A stretch of DNA of 64,000 bases from Hyphomicrobiaceae bacterium (GCA_025359185.1 JANYHF010000007.1:1-64000), one strand, 5' to 3'. Positions 45,302 to 54,697 are shown, counted from the stretch's first letter. The notes: generated by a model not told the origin, from the letters alone. Numbers and translations: made by a program.

Positions 45302-46564
45302 CTACTTCGCCAGCTTCAATTTGATGCCATCGACATCTGCTGTCGACATCTCGCCGACAGTCGTGATCTCGCCGTCCTTGATCTTCCACAGACGGAACGG
45401 CCCGGTGATGTCGCCGAACTGATCGAAGAACACCGGCCCGATGACGCCTTCATACTTGATTGGCTTGCCGTCCTTAATCAGGCCGAGTGCCTTGGCGAAC
45501 TCGTCCTTGCCTGCATGGATCGGCGTGCCCTTAGGATCGAGCACCTTGTTGATGGCGTCCTTAATGGCGGCGCTGTCGGCTTTGCCGGCCTGGGCGATGG
45601 CGAGGCCGACGATGGCTCCGGCGTCATAAGAGCGGTCAGCGGCCGGGTTGGTGGGTTCAATGTTCGAGAACGCCTTGTATGTCTTGTTGAAATACTCAGT
45701 CGACGCTGTCGGGCTGGTGCCGGAAGATGTGCCGTAAGCGTCGTTGAGATATTTCGGGCCGACATTCTTGACGAAGTCGGCGCTGTTCATGCCGTCGTTG
45801 AGCAAGAACTTGGCCGGGCCACCCTTCGAGATCCAACTGCGGGCGATGGTGGTGCCGTCGACCGGGTAGCTCACCAGATAGAGCGCATCCGGCGCGCCTA
45901 CCATGCCTGCCGTGACCTCGGCATCGTAACTCGCCTGCTTCTCATTATACGGCGTAACTGAAACGATCTCGCCGCCGAGCGCTTTGTAGGCGGCAGTGAA
46001 CTCCTTCACCATGTTGACGCCAAAATCGTTGTTGACGTGGATGATCGACAGTTTTTTCAGGCCTTGGTCTAGGGCGTATTTGGCGGCGGCGACGCCCTGC
46101 AGGGCATCCGAAGTGATGGTACGGAAGAACATGCCATTGGTCTTGCCTTCGCGGCCGAGATTGGTGAGCGTCGGCGAGGACGAGGCGGGCGACACCTGCA
46201 CCACTTTGGCGGGACCGGTCACCGAGGTAAGGATCGGGATCGATACGGACGAAATGATGCCGCCGATGATCACCGGCACATGCTTGATTTCGACCAACTG
46301 CTTGGCGGCATCGACCGCGCCCGTGCCCGTGCTCTGGCTGTCGCGCGTATCGGCGACGACCTTGCAGCCGCCGTTGACGCCGCCGGCGTCATTGATGTCG
46401 CGGAAAGCCATCTCCACGGACTTGGCGCCAGCCTGGCCGTATTCGCCGGCAGGGCCAGTCAGTTCCATGACGACGCCGACAGTCACCGAGCAATCGGCGG
46501 CGAAGGCTGGGGTTGCGGCTGCCGTGGCAAGTACGGCAAGCGAGGCGATTAGAGTTGTCTTCAA
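45302..46564 (-). CDS. Branched-chain amino acid-type ABC substrate-binding protein
   Basis: A 420-residue periplasmic binding protein of the Leu/Ile/Val (type 1) family. The leader LKTTLIASLAVLATAAA ends at AFA, and the mature protein begins ADCSVTVGVVMELTGPAGEYG. A TTG at 46564 is chosen as start because GGGAGG lies five bases before it; a TTG 21 bases further upstream has no site. It should deliver its ligand to the permeases and ATPases at 48-51 kb. The ligand is unknown; this family binds amino acids, amides and many aromatic acids. Confidence 0.87.
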   Translation of the reverse strand: MKTTLIASLAVLATAAATPAFAADCSVTVGVVMELTGPAGEYGQAGAKSVEMAFRDINDAGGVNGGCKVVADTRDSQSTGTGAVDAAKQLVEIKHVPVIIGGIISSVSIPILTSVTGPAKVVQVSPASSSPTLTNLGREGKTNGMFFRTITSDALQGVAAAKYALDQGLKKLSIIHVNNDFGVNMVKEFTAAYKALGGEIVSVTPYNEKQASYDAEVTAGMVGAPDALYLVSYPVDGTTIARSWISKGGPAKFLLNDGMNSADFVKNVGPKYLNDAYGTSSGTSPTASTEYFNKTYKAFSNIEPTNPAADRSYDAGAIVGLAIAQAGKADSAAIKDAINKVLDPKGTPIHAGKDEFAKALGLIKDGKPIKYEGVIGPVFFDQFGDITGPFRLWKIKDGEITTVGEMSTADVDGIKLKLAK

Positions 46565-46586
46565 CGTGTCCTCCCGTTTTTCCAAG

Positions 46587-47630
46587 TCATTGCGCAGTGC
46601 TGAGATTGTATTTCATGATCGAGCCGTGCCGCCCGGTGCGGTCCCGTTCAAGGTCGTAGACGTCACCGCTAAGGGGCCGAAGCTGAGCCAGAAGGGCGGC
46701 AATTTGCGACCGGTCGCTTTGGTCAAGCTGATCGTTTGACAGGCTCACATTGGCACGGAGATGCGCGCCGGTGGTGGCTCCGACGATCACAGCGGCAACT
46801 TGAGGCTGGTCCAGAACAAATCGGCTCGCGATCTGGGCGATACCGGTATCTTTCCGTTGGGCGATGGCGCTGAGGCCGGCGAGCAAGTGTTGCAACGCGG
46901 CCCATCCGCCCACGTCGTCGATGATCAGTTTGTATTTCACCAGCGAGCGGTTCGGCAACGGATGATCCGGTTCGGGCATGCCCAGCCAGCGATCTGACAG
47001 GAAGCCGCCGGCAAGTGAGCCGTAGCACAAGAGGCTCACGCCCAACTCAGCAAGGTGGCGAGCGGGACGGCGGTCAAGTAGAGAGTACTGCACTTGCGCG
47101 CTGGTGAGCGGCACGCCCGCGTCCAGAAACGCCCGCACACCTTCGGTGCTGAAATTAGTCACGCCAATCCTGTCGATTTTTCCGGCTTGCTGCAACTCCT
47201 GCAACCATAGCGCCGTCTGCACGGCCCCTGGAATCGCCAAATCCCACCAATGAAATTGGACCAGATCGAGCCGCGCCATGCCGAGCCGCTTCAGGGAACG
47301 GTCAATGATTGCCTCAACATCGGCCTTGCGGATGCGTGGCAGGAGTTCGAGGTCGGGAACGAATTTGGTGTGGATTTTCAGGCGTTCCAAAGCCGAGGCG
47401 CCCGCGAACTTCGCAAGCTGGACACGCAAGGCACCATAGAGGTCTTCGACACCGGTATAGATATCCGCGCAGTCAAACGTCGTGATGCCCGCCAAAAACG
47501 CCGAGACAAGATCCGCCACCGCCCGGCCGGGCGTGACCTCGCCATGCCCGCCTGCCAGTTGCCATCCGCCGCGAATGACGCGCGAGATTTGGTAAACCGG
47601 CGCCAGTTCCACCCTTTCCATGGCAACCAT
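46587..47630 (-). CDS. Aldo/keto reductase
   Basis: A 347-residue aldo/keto reductase of the same subgroup as the fused enzyme at 43750 (ITTFDCADIYTGVEDLYG, LVQFHWWDL, IGVTNFSTEGV, YSLLDRRPARH), without a RidA domain. The start at 47630 overlaps the stop of the TIGR04076-type gene (TGATG) with GGGGG upstream. Two related reductases in one operon may be paralogues acting on successive intermediates. Confidence 0.85.
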   Translation of the reverse strand: MVAMERVELAPVYQISRVIRGGWQLAGGHGEVTPGRAVADLVSAFLAGITTFDCADIYTGVEDLYGALRVQLAKFAGASALERLKIHTKFVPDLELLPRIRKADVEAIIDRSLKRLGMARLDLVQFHWWDLAIPGAVQTALWLQELQQAGKIDRIGVTNFSTEGVRAFLDAGVPLTSAQVQYSLLDRRPARHLAELGVSLLCYGSLAGGFLSDRWLGMPEPDHPLPNRSLVKYKLIIDDVGGWAALQHLLAGLSAIAQRKDTGIAQIASRFVLDQPQVAAVIVGATTGAHLRANVSLSNDQLDQSDRSQIAALLAQLRPLSGDVYDLERDRTGRHGSIMKYNLSTAQ

Positions 47631-47974
47631 CAACTGGCCCCCTTCGGCAGGGTAACGGCAGTCACTGCGGCATGCGAGAACTTGCGCTTGCCTTGCCGCG
47701 TAATGCGGAACCGCGACGGGCAGTTGGGGTCCGGGCAGGCGACCTCGCCGTCGCTCGACATCCAGTCATTGGCGTGAGTCACCCGCTGTTTGGCGGGCAA
47801 CAGCGGCAACAGCGCGGCAAGCGAATAAATAGAAAAGCCCTGGCCCGGCGGCAATTTCAGCATCTCGCCGTGCAGCTCGAAGTAGTCGCCAACTTTGGCA
47901 CCGCAATACAGCTTGGCGCCCGCCGGGGCCACCACGTCGACGCGCAAATCATACAACTCGAACTCGTCGTCCAC
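47630..47974 (-). CDS. TIGR04076-family protein
   Basis: A 114-residue protein with the family's pattern: DLRVDVVAPAG, KVGDYFELHG, LPPGQGFSIYSLAALLPLLPAKQR, and DGEVACPDPNCPSRFRI with Cys residues that might bind a metal. The function is unknown. It is first in the aldo/keto reductase operon and translationally coupled to the second gene, so it probably assists that pathway. Confidence 0.75.
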   Translation of the reverse strand: MDDEFELYDLRVDVVAPAGAKLYCGAKVGDYFELHGEMLKLPPGQGFSIYSLAALLPLLPAKQRVTHANDWMSSDGEVACPDPNCPSRFRITRQGKRKFSHAAVTAVTLPKGAS

Positions 47975-48106
47975 GGCGCGTCATCCTTAACGAGGCGTGC
48001 CGCAGTGTGGCGTCTTGTCAGCCCATGTTCTTGTCATTAAGCTCGCAATTGCAAGCTGAAAATCAAGACCACGAGCGCGCGCTCGCGGGTGGGGGCCGTC
48101 GTTCGA

Positions 48107-48865
48107 ATGTTGCGCGTAGAGGCTGTCACAAAGGGCTTTGGCGGCGCACCGGTTGTCGATGGCGTGTCGTTCGCCGTTGCCGAAGGCGAAATTGCCGGGC
48201 TGATCGGGCCGAACGGCGCTGGCAAGACGACCATGTTCAATCTGATTGCCGGAAGCCTGACACCGGATGCCGGACAAATCCTGCTGAACGGCGTTCGCAT
48301 CGATGGCCAGCCACAGCACGCACGCGCCGGGCATGGCCTCAGCCGCACATACCAAACACCAAAACCGTTTCCAGGCATGACCGTGATCGAGAACATTATG
48401 GTGGCGGCGCGCGGCCAGGTGGGCGAGGGCATCCTGCCCAATTTCTTGCAGCCTGCGCGCGTCAGGGCCGAAGACCGCCGGACGCTTGAGCGGGCGAAGG
48501 AGGTGGCCGAGTTCGTCGGCCTCACGCGTCTGGCGCATGAGCCGGCCCGCGTCTTGTCGGGCGGACAGCGCAAGCTGCTGGAGCTTGCCCGTGTACTGAT
48601 GACCGGGCCACGGCTGGTGCTACTCGATGAGCCCGCTGCCGGGGTCAATCCGGCACTGCTTGAAACAATCGCAGGCAAAATCCTGGAATTGAACGGTCAA
48701 GGGATCACCATCTGCATCATCGAGCACAATATGGGGCTGGTGGCGCGGCTGTGCCAGCGCGTTCTCGTTATGGCGGCGGGTCAGTTGATTGCGCAAGGCA
48801 AGCCCGCTCACGTGTTGCGCGATCCCGCCGTTATCGAGACTTATCTGGGCGGAGTAGCCGTGTGA
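48107..48865 (+). CDS. livG: Branched-chain-type ABC transporter ATPase (LivG)
   Basis: A 252-residue ATPase. Walker A is GPNGAGKTT, the Q-loop region is GLSRTYQTPKPF, the signature is LSGGQRKLLELARVL, and Walker B is LVLLDEPAAGVNP. The ATG at 48107 (MLRVEAVTKGFGG) gives the usual LivG start; a GTG at 48089 is possible. It is first of four tightly overlapping genes, divergent from the TIGR04076-type gene. Confidence 0.87.
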   Translation: MLRVEAVTKGFGGAPVVDGVSFAVAEGEIAGLIGPNGAGKTTMFNLIAGSLTPDAGQILLNGVRIDGQPQHARAGHGLSRTYQTPKPFPGMTVIENIMVAARGQVGEGILPNFLQPARVRAEDRRTLERAKEVAEFVGLTRLAHEPARVLSGGQRKLLELARVLMTGPRLVLLDEPAAGVNPALLETIAGKILELNGQGITICIIEHNMGLVARLCQRVLVMAAGQLIAQGKPAHVLRDPAVIETYLGGVAV

Positions 48866-49596
48866 CAGCGCCCATCCTCGAAGCAACCCGGATCGTGGCT
48901 GGCTACGAGCCAGGACTGCCGATCGTGCGTGGCGCGAGCATTGCCGCCAAGGCGGGTGAGATCACCGCCATTCTAGGCCCCAACGGCGCGGGCAAGTCCA
49001 CACTGATCAAGGCCATTGCCGGTCTGGTCTTGGTGTCATCAGGGAAAATCACGCTGGCTGATGCCGATATCACTGAGACGCCTGCACATCAACATATCCG
49101 CCAAGGCCTCGCCTTTGTACCGCAAACGGAGAATGTGTTTGCGGGCATGAGCGTCGAGGAGAATCTGAAGATCGCTGTGCACATTCTGCCGAAGGCGGCG
49201 CGGGCGGACCGGCTGGAAAAGACTTTTGCGCTGTTTCCAGATCTCGCCCGGCAGCGGCAACTGCTGGCGGGCCGCCTTTCGGGCGGACAACGGCAAATGT
49301 TAGCGGCGGCGCGGGCGTTGGTGGTCGAGCCCCGGGTGCTCATGCTGGACGAACCCTCGGCAGGCCTGTCGCCCAAATTCGTTGCCAGCGTATTCGCCAA
49401 ACTGGTGGAGATCCGGCAGATCGGTGTCGCCATCGTGCTGGTCGAGCAGAACGTGCGCGCCGCGCTTGCGATCGCCGACAGGGCCTATGTGTTGGTCGAG
49501 GGTGAGAATCGCCATGAGGGCACAGCCCGCGATCTCGCGAACGATCCGAATGTTGCTGCGCTTTATTTTGGTGCTCATACGGAGCGTGCAGCGTGA
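48862..49596 (+). CDS. livF: Branched-chain-type ABC transporter ATPase (LivF)
   Basis: A 244-residue ATPase. Walker A is GPNGAGKST, AFVPQTENVFAGMSVEENL is typical LivF, the signature is LSGGQRQMLAAARAL, and Walker B is VLMLDEPSAGLSP. The GTG at 48862 overlaps the livG stop (GTGA), and its own stop overlaps the next GTG. It is the second ATPase of the heterodimer. Confidence 0.88.
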   Translation: MTAPILEATRIVAGYEPGLPIVRGASIAAKAGEITAILGPNGAGKSTLIKAIAGLVLVSSGKITLADADITETPAHQHIRQGLAFVPQTENVFAGMSVEENLKIAVHILPKAARADRLEKTFALFPDLARQRQLLAGRLSGGQRQMLAAARALVVEPRVLMLDEPSAGLSPKFVASVFAKLVEIRQIGVAIVLVEQNVRAALAIADRAYVLVEGENRHEGTARDLANDPNVAALYFGAHTERAA

Positions 49597-50498
49597 ATTT
49601 GCAGTTCGTTGCTGACGGTCTCGCGATGGGTGCCATGATCGGTCTGGGCGCTATCGGTCTCACCTTGACCTATTCGATCCTGCGCTTTGCCAATTTCGTG
49701 CATGGCGAGTTCATCGCCTGGGGCGCCTACACCGGGCTCGTTGTGGCCAACGGACTGATAGTTCTGTCGCCGAAATCCGGATCGTTCGGCCCCTTCTCTT
49801 TCGGTTGGGCGTTGCTGATTGGTCTTTTTGCCGCAATGCTGTGCGGAGTGGCACTGGCCCTGCTGGTTGACAAGTTCGCGTTCAAGCAGCTGCGCATGCA
49901 ATCGAACACCATCGTCCTGGTCATCGCCAGTTTTGGTCTGTCGCTCGCGCTACGCAGCCTGCTCGAATTCTTCGTCACGTCGCAGCCCGCCTATTACTCG
50001 CGCGATATCCAGATGGCGGTACCGCTCGGGCTCGGTGTCCGCGTTACGCCCGATCAGCTTCTCGTTCTGGCCCTTGCTGCGGGGCTGCTCGTGGTGGTGC
50101 ACGTCATCCTGACGCGCACCCATGCGGGCCGTGCGATGCGTGCCTTTTCGGAGAACCCGTTGCTGGCTGAAGTCGCCGGAATTGATGGGGCCGCAGTTGT
50201 GCGGATGACCTGGGCCCTTGGCGGCGCGCTGGCGGCGGCGTCCGGTGTCATGCTCGGGATCACGGTACAGATCCGCCCGACCATGGGATTTGACATGCTG
50301 TTACCTTTGTTTGCGGCGGCCATTCTTGGTGGCATTGGCAGTGTTCCAGGCGCGGTTATGGGCGGCCTTATTATCGGGCTGGCCGAAGCTGGCGGTGTGC
50401 AACTCTTCGGGGGCAGCTATCGCGCCGCCGTCGCCTTCCTCATCCTCATCGCGGTGCTCTTGGTGCGCCCCAACGGCTTGTTCGGGCGGCGCCCATGA
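49593..50498 (+). CDS. livH: Branched-chain-type ABC transporter permease (LivH)
   Basis: A 301-residue permease with about eight hydrophobic segments and family signatures (GLTLTYSILRFANFVHGEF near the N-terminus, TRTHAGRAMRAFSENPLLAEVAGID as the ATPase-coupling loop, AAILGGIGSVPGAVMGG). It has a GTG start coupled to livF. Confidence 0.88.
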   Translation: MNLQFVADGLAMGAMIGLGAIGLTLTYSILRFANFVHGEFIAWGAYTGLVVANGLIVLSPKSGSFGPFSFGWALLIGLFAAMLCGVALALLVDKFAFKQLRMQSNTIVLVIASFGLSLALRSLLEFFVTSQPAYYSRDIQMAVPLGLGVRVTPDQLLVLALAAGLLVVVHVILTRTHAGRAMRAFSENPLLAEVAGIDGAAVVRMTWALGGALAAASGVMLGITVQIRPTMGFDMLLPLFAAAILGGIGSVPGAVMGGLIIGLAEAGGVQLFGGSYRAAVAFLILIAVLLVRPNGLFGRRP

Positions 50499-51415
50499 TC
50501 CTGGACATCTTCGCCTATGGCACGTTTTTTCTTGCGACGGCGCTCACCTATGCCATCGTCTGCCTGGGGCTCAATCTACAATGGGGGCAGACCGGGCTGT
50601 TCAATGTCGGCGTCGCTGGCTTCGTTGCCATCGGGGCCTATACGTCGGCGCTGCTCACAACGCCTGCAACCCCCGGACGTTTCGGCGGCTACGGTCTGCC
50701 GATTGCCGTGGGCTGGATCCTTGCAATCGTGGTTGCTGCGGCAGCGTCCTGGTGCGTCGGTAAGATTACACTGCGCCTGCGGGCCGACTATCTCGCCATC
50801 ACAACCTTTGGCGTCGCCGTAGTCATCCAGCTTGTTGCTCTCAACGCTGAGCCGCTGACGGGCGGCCCCTTCGGCATTGGCTTCATTCCACGCCCATTCG
50901 CTAGTCTGGCTGAACAGGTGGCGCTGTATGACGTCCTGCATCTCCTGCTCGTTGCCGCCGTGCTTGCCGCAGTTTATCTCGTCTTGGAGCGCCTTGCCGG
51001 CAGTCCCTGGGGCCGCGTGCTAGGTGCTATCCGGGAGGACGAAGAGGCTGCAGTCTCACTAGGCAAAGACGCCAATGGCTTCCGCCTGCAAGCTTTCGTG
51101 CTTGGTGGTGCCATCATGGGGCTTGCCGGTGCCATACAGGCCCATTTCATTGGCTTCATTGCGCCCGAGAACTATCTGCCTGCGCTGACCTTTCAGGTCT
51201 GGGCGATGCTGATCATCGGCGGTTCAGGCAACAATCGCGGCGCCATACTTGGCGCCATTCTCGTTTGGGGCCTTTGGAGTTTCTCTGGCGCCGCTATCGG
51301 CTCGCTCGTACCCGCCGATTTTCAAGCGCGCGCCGCCACATTGCGCATCGTCGTCGTTGGTCTGGCCCTAGTCTCCATCCTCCTCTGGCGGCCGCGTGGA
51401 TTGTTGCCAGAATAG
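50495..51415 (+). CDS. livM: Branched-chain-type ABC transporter permease (LivM)
   Basis: A 306-residue permease. IVCLGLNLQWGQTGLFNVGVAGF, LRADYLAITTFGVAVVIQ, GAIREDEEAAVSLGKD as the coupling loop, and LIIGGSGNNRGAILGAI identify the LivM group. The ATG overlaps the livH stop (ATGA). It is the last gene of the transporter operon; no terminator hairpin was evident in the 255 bases that follow. Confidence 0.88.
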   Translation: MILDIFAYGTFFLATALTYAIVCLGLNLQWGQTGLFNVGVAGFVAIGAYTSALLTTPATPGRFGGYGLPIAVGWILAIVVAAAASWCVGKITLRLRADYLAITTFGVAVVIQLVALNAEPLTGGPFGIGFIPRPFASLAEQVALYDVLHLLLVAAVLAAVYLVLERLAGSPWGRVLGAIREDEEAAVSLGKDANGFRLQAFVLGGAIMGLAGAIQAHFIGFIAPENYLPALTFQVWAMLIIGGSGNNRGAILGAILVWGLWSFSGAAIGSLVPADFQARAATLRIVVVGLALVSILLWRPRGLLPE

Positions 51416-51670
51416 AACACGGTTTCGCACCATGTAACGTCGATTCGGCAATGACGCTGCTATTTACAAGATCTTGTTTCCTTCTGCTCTGATTGAGTTG
51501 AACTGCCATCAACGTAACCTACCCAAAGCAAACCGATCAGATCGTTCGCGGCGTAACCAAACAGGGGAAGGTGCACAATCAATCTGACCGCAACGGGACT
51601 TGATGCGTTCAGAAGTCAGTGTGACTGATATCGGGTGCCCCGGCGATGTCCTGTGTTGCGGGGCAGACCG

Positions 51671-54600
51671 TCAAGCCGGCACCAGGGCGAGTACCCGCAA
51701 GGGGCTGCCCGAGCCGTTCTCGATTTTTAGGGGGGCCGTGATAAGAACGCTGCCGGTGGGCGGCAGTTGGTCGAGATTGGTCAAGCTCGCCAATCCGAAC
51801 TTGTTGTTGCCATGCATGAGATGATGCGCGGGAAACGCCGGTTCAAAGGCAAAGGCCTGACCTGCATCTGTACCCACCGCTTCAACACCAAACCCATTAA
51901 CATCGCGCTCGGTTACCAGGAACTGCACCGCAGCCGCACTTGGCCCCGGGACATGCGGACCATCTTCTTTGGCGTTCAGAAAGCGTGCTGGATCGCTACG
52001 CTTGGACCAGTCGGTGCGCATGAGGACCCAGGCACCTTTCGGGATGAGGCCGTGCTTGGCCTCCCAGGCCTGAATATGGGCTGGCTCCAGCAAGAACTTC
52101 TCGTTGGCCGCAGACTCTTTAGAACAGTCGATCACACAGGCTGGCGCAATCATCCGTTTGACTGGCACCGTATCGGTTGCCCCGGCCTTGTTGTCCTTGC
52201 CCGTAACCCAATGGATCGGCGCATCGAAATGGGTGCCGGTGTGTTCGCCCATGGCCAGGTTATTCCAATACCAGCCCGGACCCCTGTCGTCGTAACGCGA
52301 GATCAGAGTGGCGGAAAACGGGTTGGACTGCGCGAATGGCGGCGGCAGATGGATAACGGGCGTAGATGCCCGCAAAGTCTGCGTGAGATCGAGTACTCTG
52401 ATCGAACCTGACGCGATGGCGGCCGCGAAATCCTGAAGCATTGAGGAACCTCCTGTGTGAGACAGTGCTGATGGCAAGACGGTACCAAATCCAGAACCCG
52501 GCGATGTGCCGTCGGCGAGTGGCAAGCCCTCGCTCTTGGCCCAGTTCGGCATGATAGCGTTGGAAGGCAGTGTTTCGTCGATCATCTTTTTGGCTGTCGC
52601 GCTTCCCGCGACCGGCAGGCCCTTGGCATCGATCACGCCAATCTGGGCAAGCACCGAGGCCTGGTCCCAGTAAATATGCTCGCTCTTGAGCTTGTCGCCC
52701 CTGAAATGGATGACCGCAACGAGCGGCACCTCGACGAATTTGCCCGTCGGCGCTAGACCCGGCAGCATCCAGTCGATTTCGCGCGTGTGCGTGAAACTGA
52801 AGATCATCTCGTCGACAATCCGGTCGGTGCCGATAGTGCGCGACAACGGGATGATCTTGGTGTCTTCGGGGTTAGAGGGGATGAAGTGGTATTTGTAAAA
52901 GCGCTTCAACTGGTCGTGGCCGACACCGCCGGTCATGGTCGGCACGTGATTGACGTAGGGGTCCGCAACCATGGTTTTCATGGTGTCATCGACATTCTTG
53001 GTGCCGAACTCGGTGGTGACATGCTCTTCCCAAACCTCAGCGAGGCTGAAATAGGGGCCCATGACGCGGCGCAGTTGCGTGATCGTGCGGGTGGCAGACA
53101 TCAGCGCTGCGGGGCGATCCCAACTGTCCCGGCCCGGCGTGGCAAAGCCGTTGTCTGTTCCTGGATAGATGTAAACCTCGACATCGGGGCGTGAGCGGAA
53201 AGTCTGGGCAATCTGGGCTTGCTGCTCGGGGCTGCAATGATGGTCCGCCCCTGCAAGATGCACCGTCATCGGGCACTGAACGCGGCGGGCTTCAACAAGA
53301 TGGTCTGCCAGGCCGACGCCGTAATAAGACACAGCACAATCGACATCCGTGCGGGCGGCCGCAAGGTAGGCCAGGGTGCCGCCAAAGGTGTGGCCAAGCA
53401 CGCCGACCTTGCCGCGATGCTCTGGCCGGCGGCGCAAGGCCTGCACGGTTGCCTCGATATCCTGGATGCCGGTGTCGAGATCGAAATGCTCATGGAATTC
53501 CAGGGCTCGCGGACGGTCTGCCTCGCTATAGCCGAGCGTGACGCCGGGCTGCATCCGCCAGAACAGATCCGGCGCCAGCACCGTGTAACCTTCCTCCGCA
53601 TAGTGATCAGCCAATTGCTTGACGCTATCGGTGACGCCGAAAATATCCTGCAGCAGGACCAGGCCCGGCCCTGTGCCGGATGCTGGCTTGGCGAAATAGG
53701 CGTTGAACGAACGGCCGTCTCCCGAATGCACTTCCACATATCTGCCCACGGTTCGTCTCCCTCGAATTTGGCGCAGCCTGAAGCCAGGTATGGGTTCTGG
53801 CCGCGGCAGTGCTGGTGTTGGACTTAGCGGCGCGCTGATAGGTGACGCGGCGACCGTCGGCGAGGGTGGCGCCGGCGGCCCCGACGACCGGTTCAACCAG
53901 CCAGCGTCAATCTCGGGCAATGCTATGGCATCGATCAGCCGCCGAGTGTAAGCGTGCCGCGGATTGCTGAAGAGCTGCGCGCAAGACCCTTCCTCCACGA
54001 TCTTGCCTTGCAGCATGACCACCACCCGCTCACAGAGGACCCGCACGACGGCGAGGTCATGGGCGATGAAGGCCAGGGCCAGGCCGGTATCACGCTGCAG
54101 CTCCTTGAGCAGCATAAGAATTTGCGCTTGGGTCGACACATCGAGGCCCGAAACGATCTCGTCGGCCAGGATGACGTCGGGGCTCATGACAATCGCGCGC
54201 GCGATCCCCACGCGTTGACGCTGGCCGCCCGACAGCTCGTGGGGGTAGCGGGTAGCAAACCGGCGTGGCAGGCCCGCCCGCTCCAGCGCCGTCAGCGCAA
54301 GCTTGCGAGCGCGCGCGGTCTCACCGGCCGCCACCGCGGGCAGGGCGATGGACTCTATAATGGTGCGCCGCGGATTAAGGCTGGAGAGTGAGTTTTGAAA
54401 AATCATCTGCATTCGGGCGCGCATCGGGCGCAGACCTGTCTCCTGGCTATGCGTGATGTCTTGGCCTTGAAAGGTCAAACGGCCACTTGTTGGTTCGATC
54501 AGCCGAACCAGCGCCCGCCCGAGCGTGGTCTTACCGGAGCCCGATTCACCCACGATGCCAACCGTTTCGCCGCGGGCCAGGGAGAAATTGACACCCCGAA

Positions 54601-54697
54601 GTATTTCCGTCAGCGGGGCGCGGACAAACCATGTTTTGCGCGACCTGTCGGGCAGGGCAACGTGCAGATTTTCGGCGCTGAGGAGAGCGGTGTTCAT
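51671..54697 (-). CDS. Four-module ORF: DppF-type ATPase, DLH-like, NTF2-like, cyclase
   Basis: One stop-free frame of 1008 codons. Residues 1-270 are a dipeptide-type ABC ATPase (GESGSGKTT, LSGGQRQRVGIARAI, ILADEIVSGLD). A Pro/Ala/Ser-rich linker runs to about 310. Residues 317-550 are a dienelactone-hydrolase-like alpha/beta fold; 553-740 look like an NTF2/SnoaL fold; 753-1008 are a cyclase (isatin hydrolase/kynurenine formamidase family) with the metal motif HTGTHFDAPIH. GAGGGAG precedes an internal GTG at 53749 and AGGAGG precedes an internal ATG at 52441, so two or three separate proteins may be made. In the DLH module the nucleophile position is Thr (GHTFGG) and the His position is Asn (DNGF). 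It is the last gene of the ABC operon. Confidence 0.8.
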   Translation of the reverse strand: MNTALLSAENLHVALPDRSRKTWFVRAPLTEILRGVNFSLARGETVGIVGESGSGKTTLGRALVRLIEPTSGRLTFQGQDITHSQETGLRPMRARMQMIFQNSLSSLNPRRTIIESIALPAVAAGETARARKLALTALERAGLPRRFATRYPHELSGGQRQRVGIARAIVMSPDVILADEIVSGLDVSTQAQILMLLKELQRDTGLALAFIAHDLAVVRVLCERVVVMLQGKIVEEGSCAQLFSNPRHAYTRRLIDAIALPEIDAGWLNRSSGPPAPPSPTVAASPISAPLSPTPALPRPEPIPGFRLRQIRGRRTVGRYVEVHSGDGRSFNAYFAKPASGTGPGLVLLQDIFGVTDSVKQLADHYAEEGYTVLAPDLFWRMQPGVTLGYSEADRPRALEFHEHFDLDTGIQDIEATVQALRRRPEHRGKVGVLGHTFGGTLAYLAAARTDVDCAVSYYGVGLADHLVEARRVQCPMTVHLAGADHHCSPEQQAQIAQTFRSRPDVEVYIYPGTDNGFATPGRDSWDRPAALMSATRTITQLRRVMGPYFSLAEVWEEHVTTEFGTKNVDDTMKTMVADPYVNHVPTMTGGVGHDQLKRFYKYHFIPSNPEDTKIIPLSRTIGTDRIVDEMIFSFTHTREIDWMLPGLAPTGKFVEVPLVAVIHFRGDKLKSEHIYWDQASVLAQIGVIDAKGLPVAGSATAKKMIDETLPSNAIMPNWAKSEGLPLADGTSPGSGFGTVLPSALSHTGGSSMLQDFAAAIASGSIRVLDLTQTLRASTPVIHLPPPFAQSNPFSATLISRYDDRGPGWYWNNLAMGEHTGTHFDAPIHWVTGKDNKAGATDTVPVKRMIAPACVIDCSKESAANEKFLLEPAHIQAWEAKHGLIPKGAWVLMRTDWSKRSDPARFLNAKEDGPHVPGPSAAAVQFLVTERDVNGFGVEAVGTDAGQAFAFEPAFPAHHLMHGNNKFGLASLTNLDQLPPTGSVLITAPLKIENGSGSPLRVLALVPA
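52449..52454 (-). promoter_or_regulatory. Internal Shine-Dalgarno before the cyclase module
   Basis: AGGAGG on the minus strand ends seven bases before the ATG at 52441. This near-perfect site in the middle of an open frame argues that the cyclase (51671-52441, 256 residues, the normal length of the family) is also, or only, translated on its own. Confidence 0.7.
53757..53763 (-). promoter_or_regulatory. Internal Shine-Dalgarno before the DLH-like module
   Basis: GAGGGAG on the minus strand ends seven bases before a GTG at 53749 (VGRYVEVHSGDG), exactly where free-standing dienelactone hydrolase-like proteins begin. It supports an internal start inside the long frame. Confidence 0.55.

Noticed and set aside
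51416-51670. Possible small gene after livM
   Set aside because: Short frames lack ribosome sites and protein-like composition; I see nothing definable in these 255 bases.
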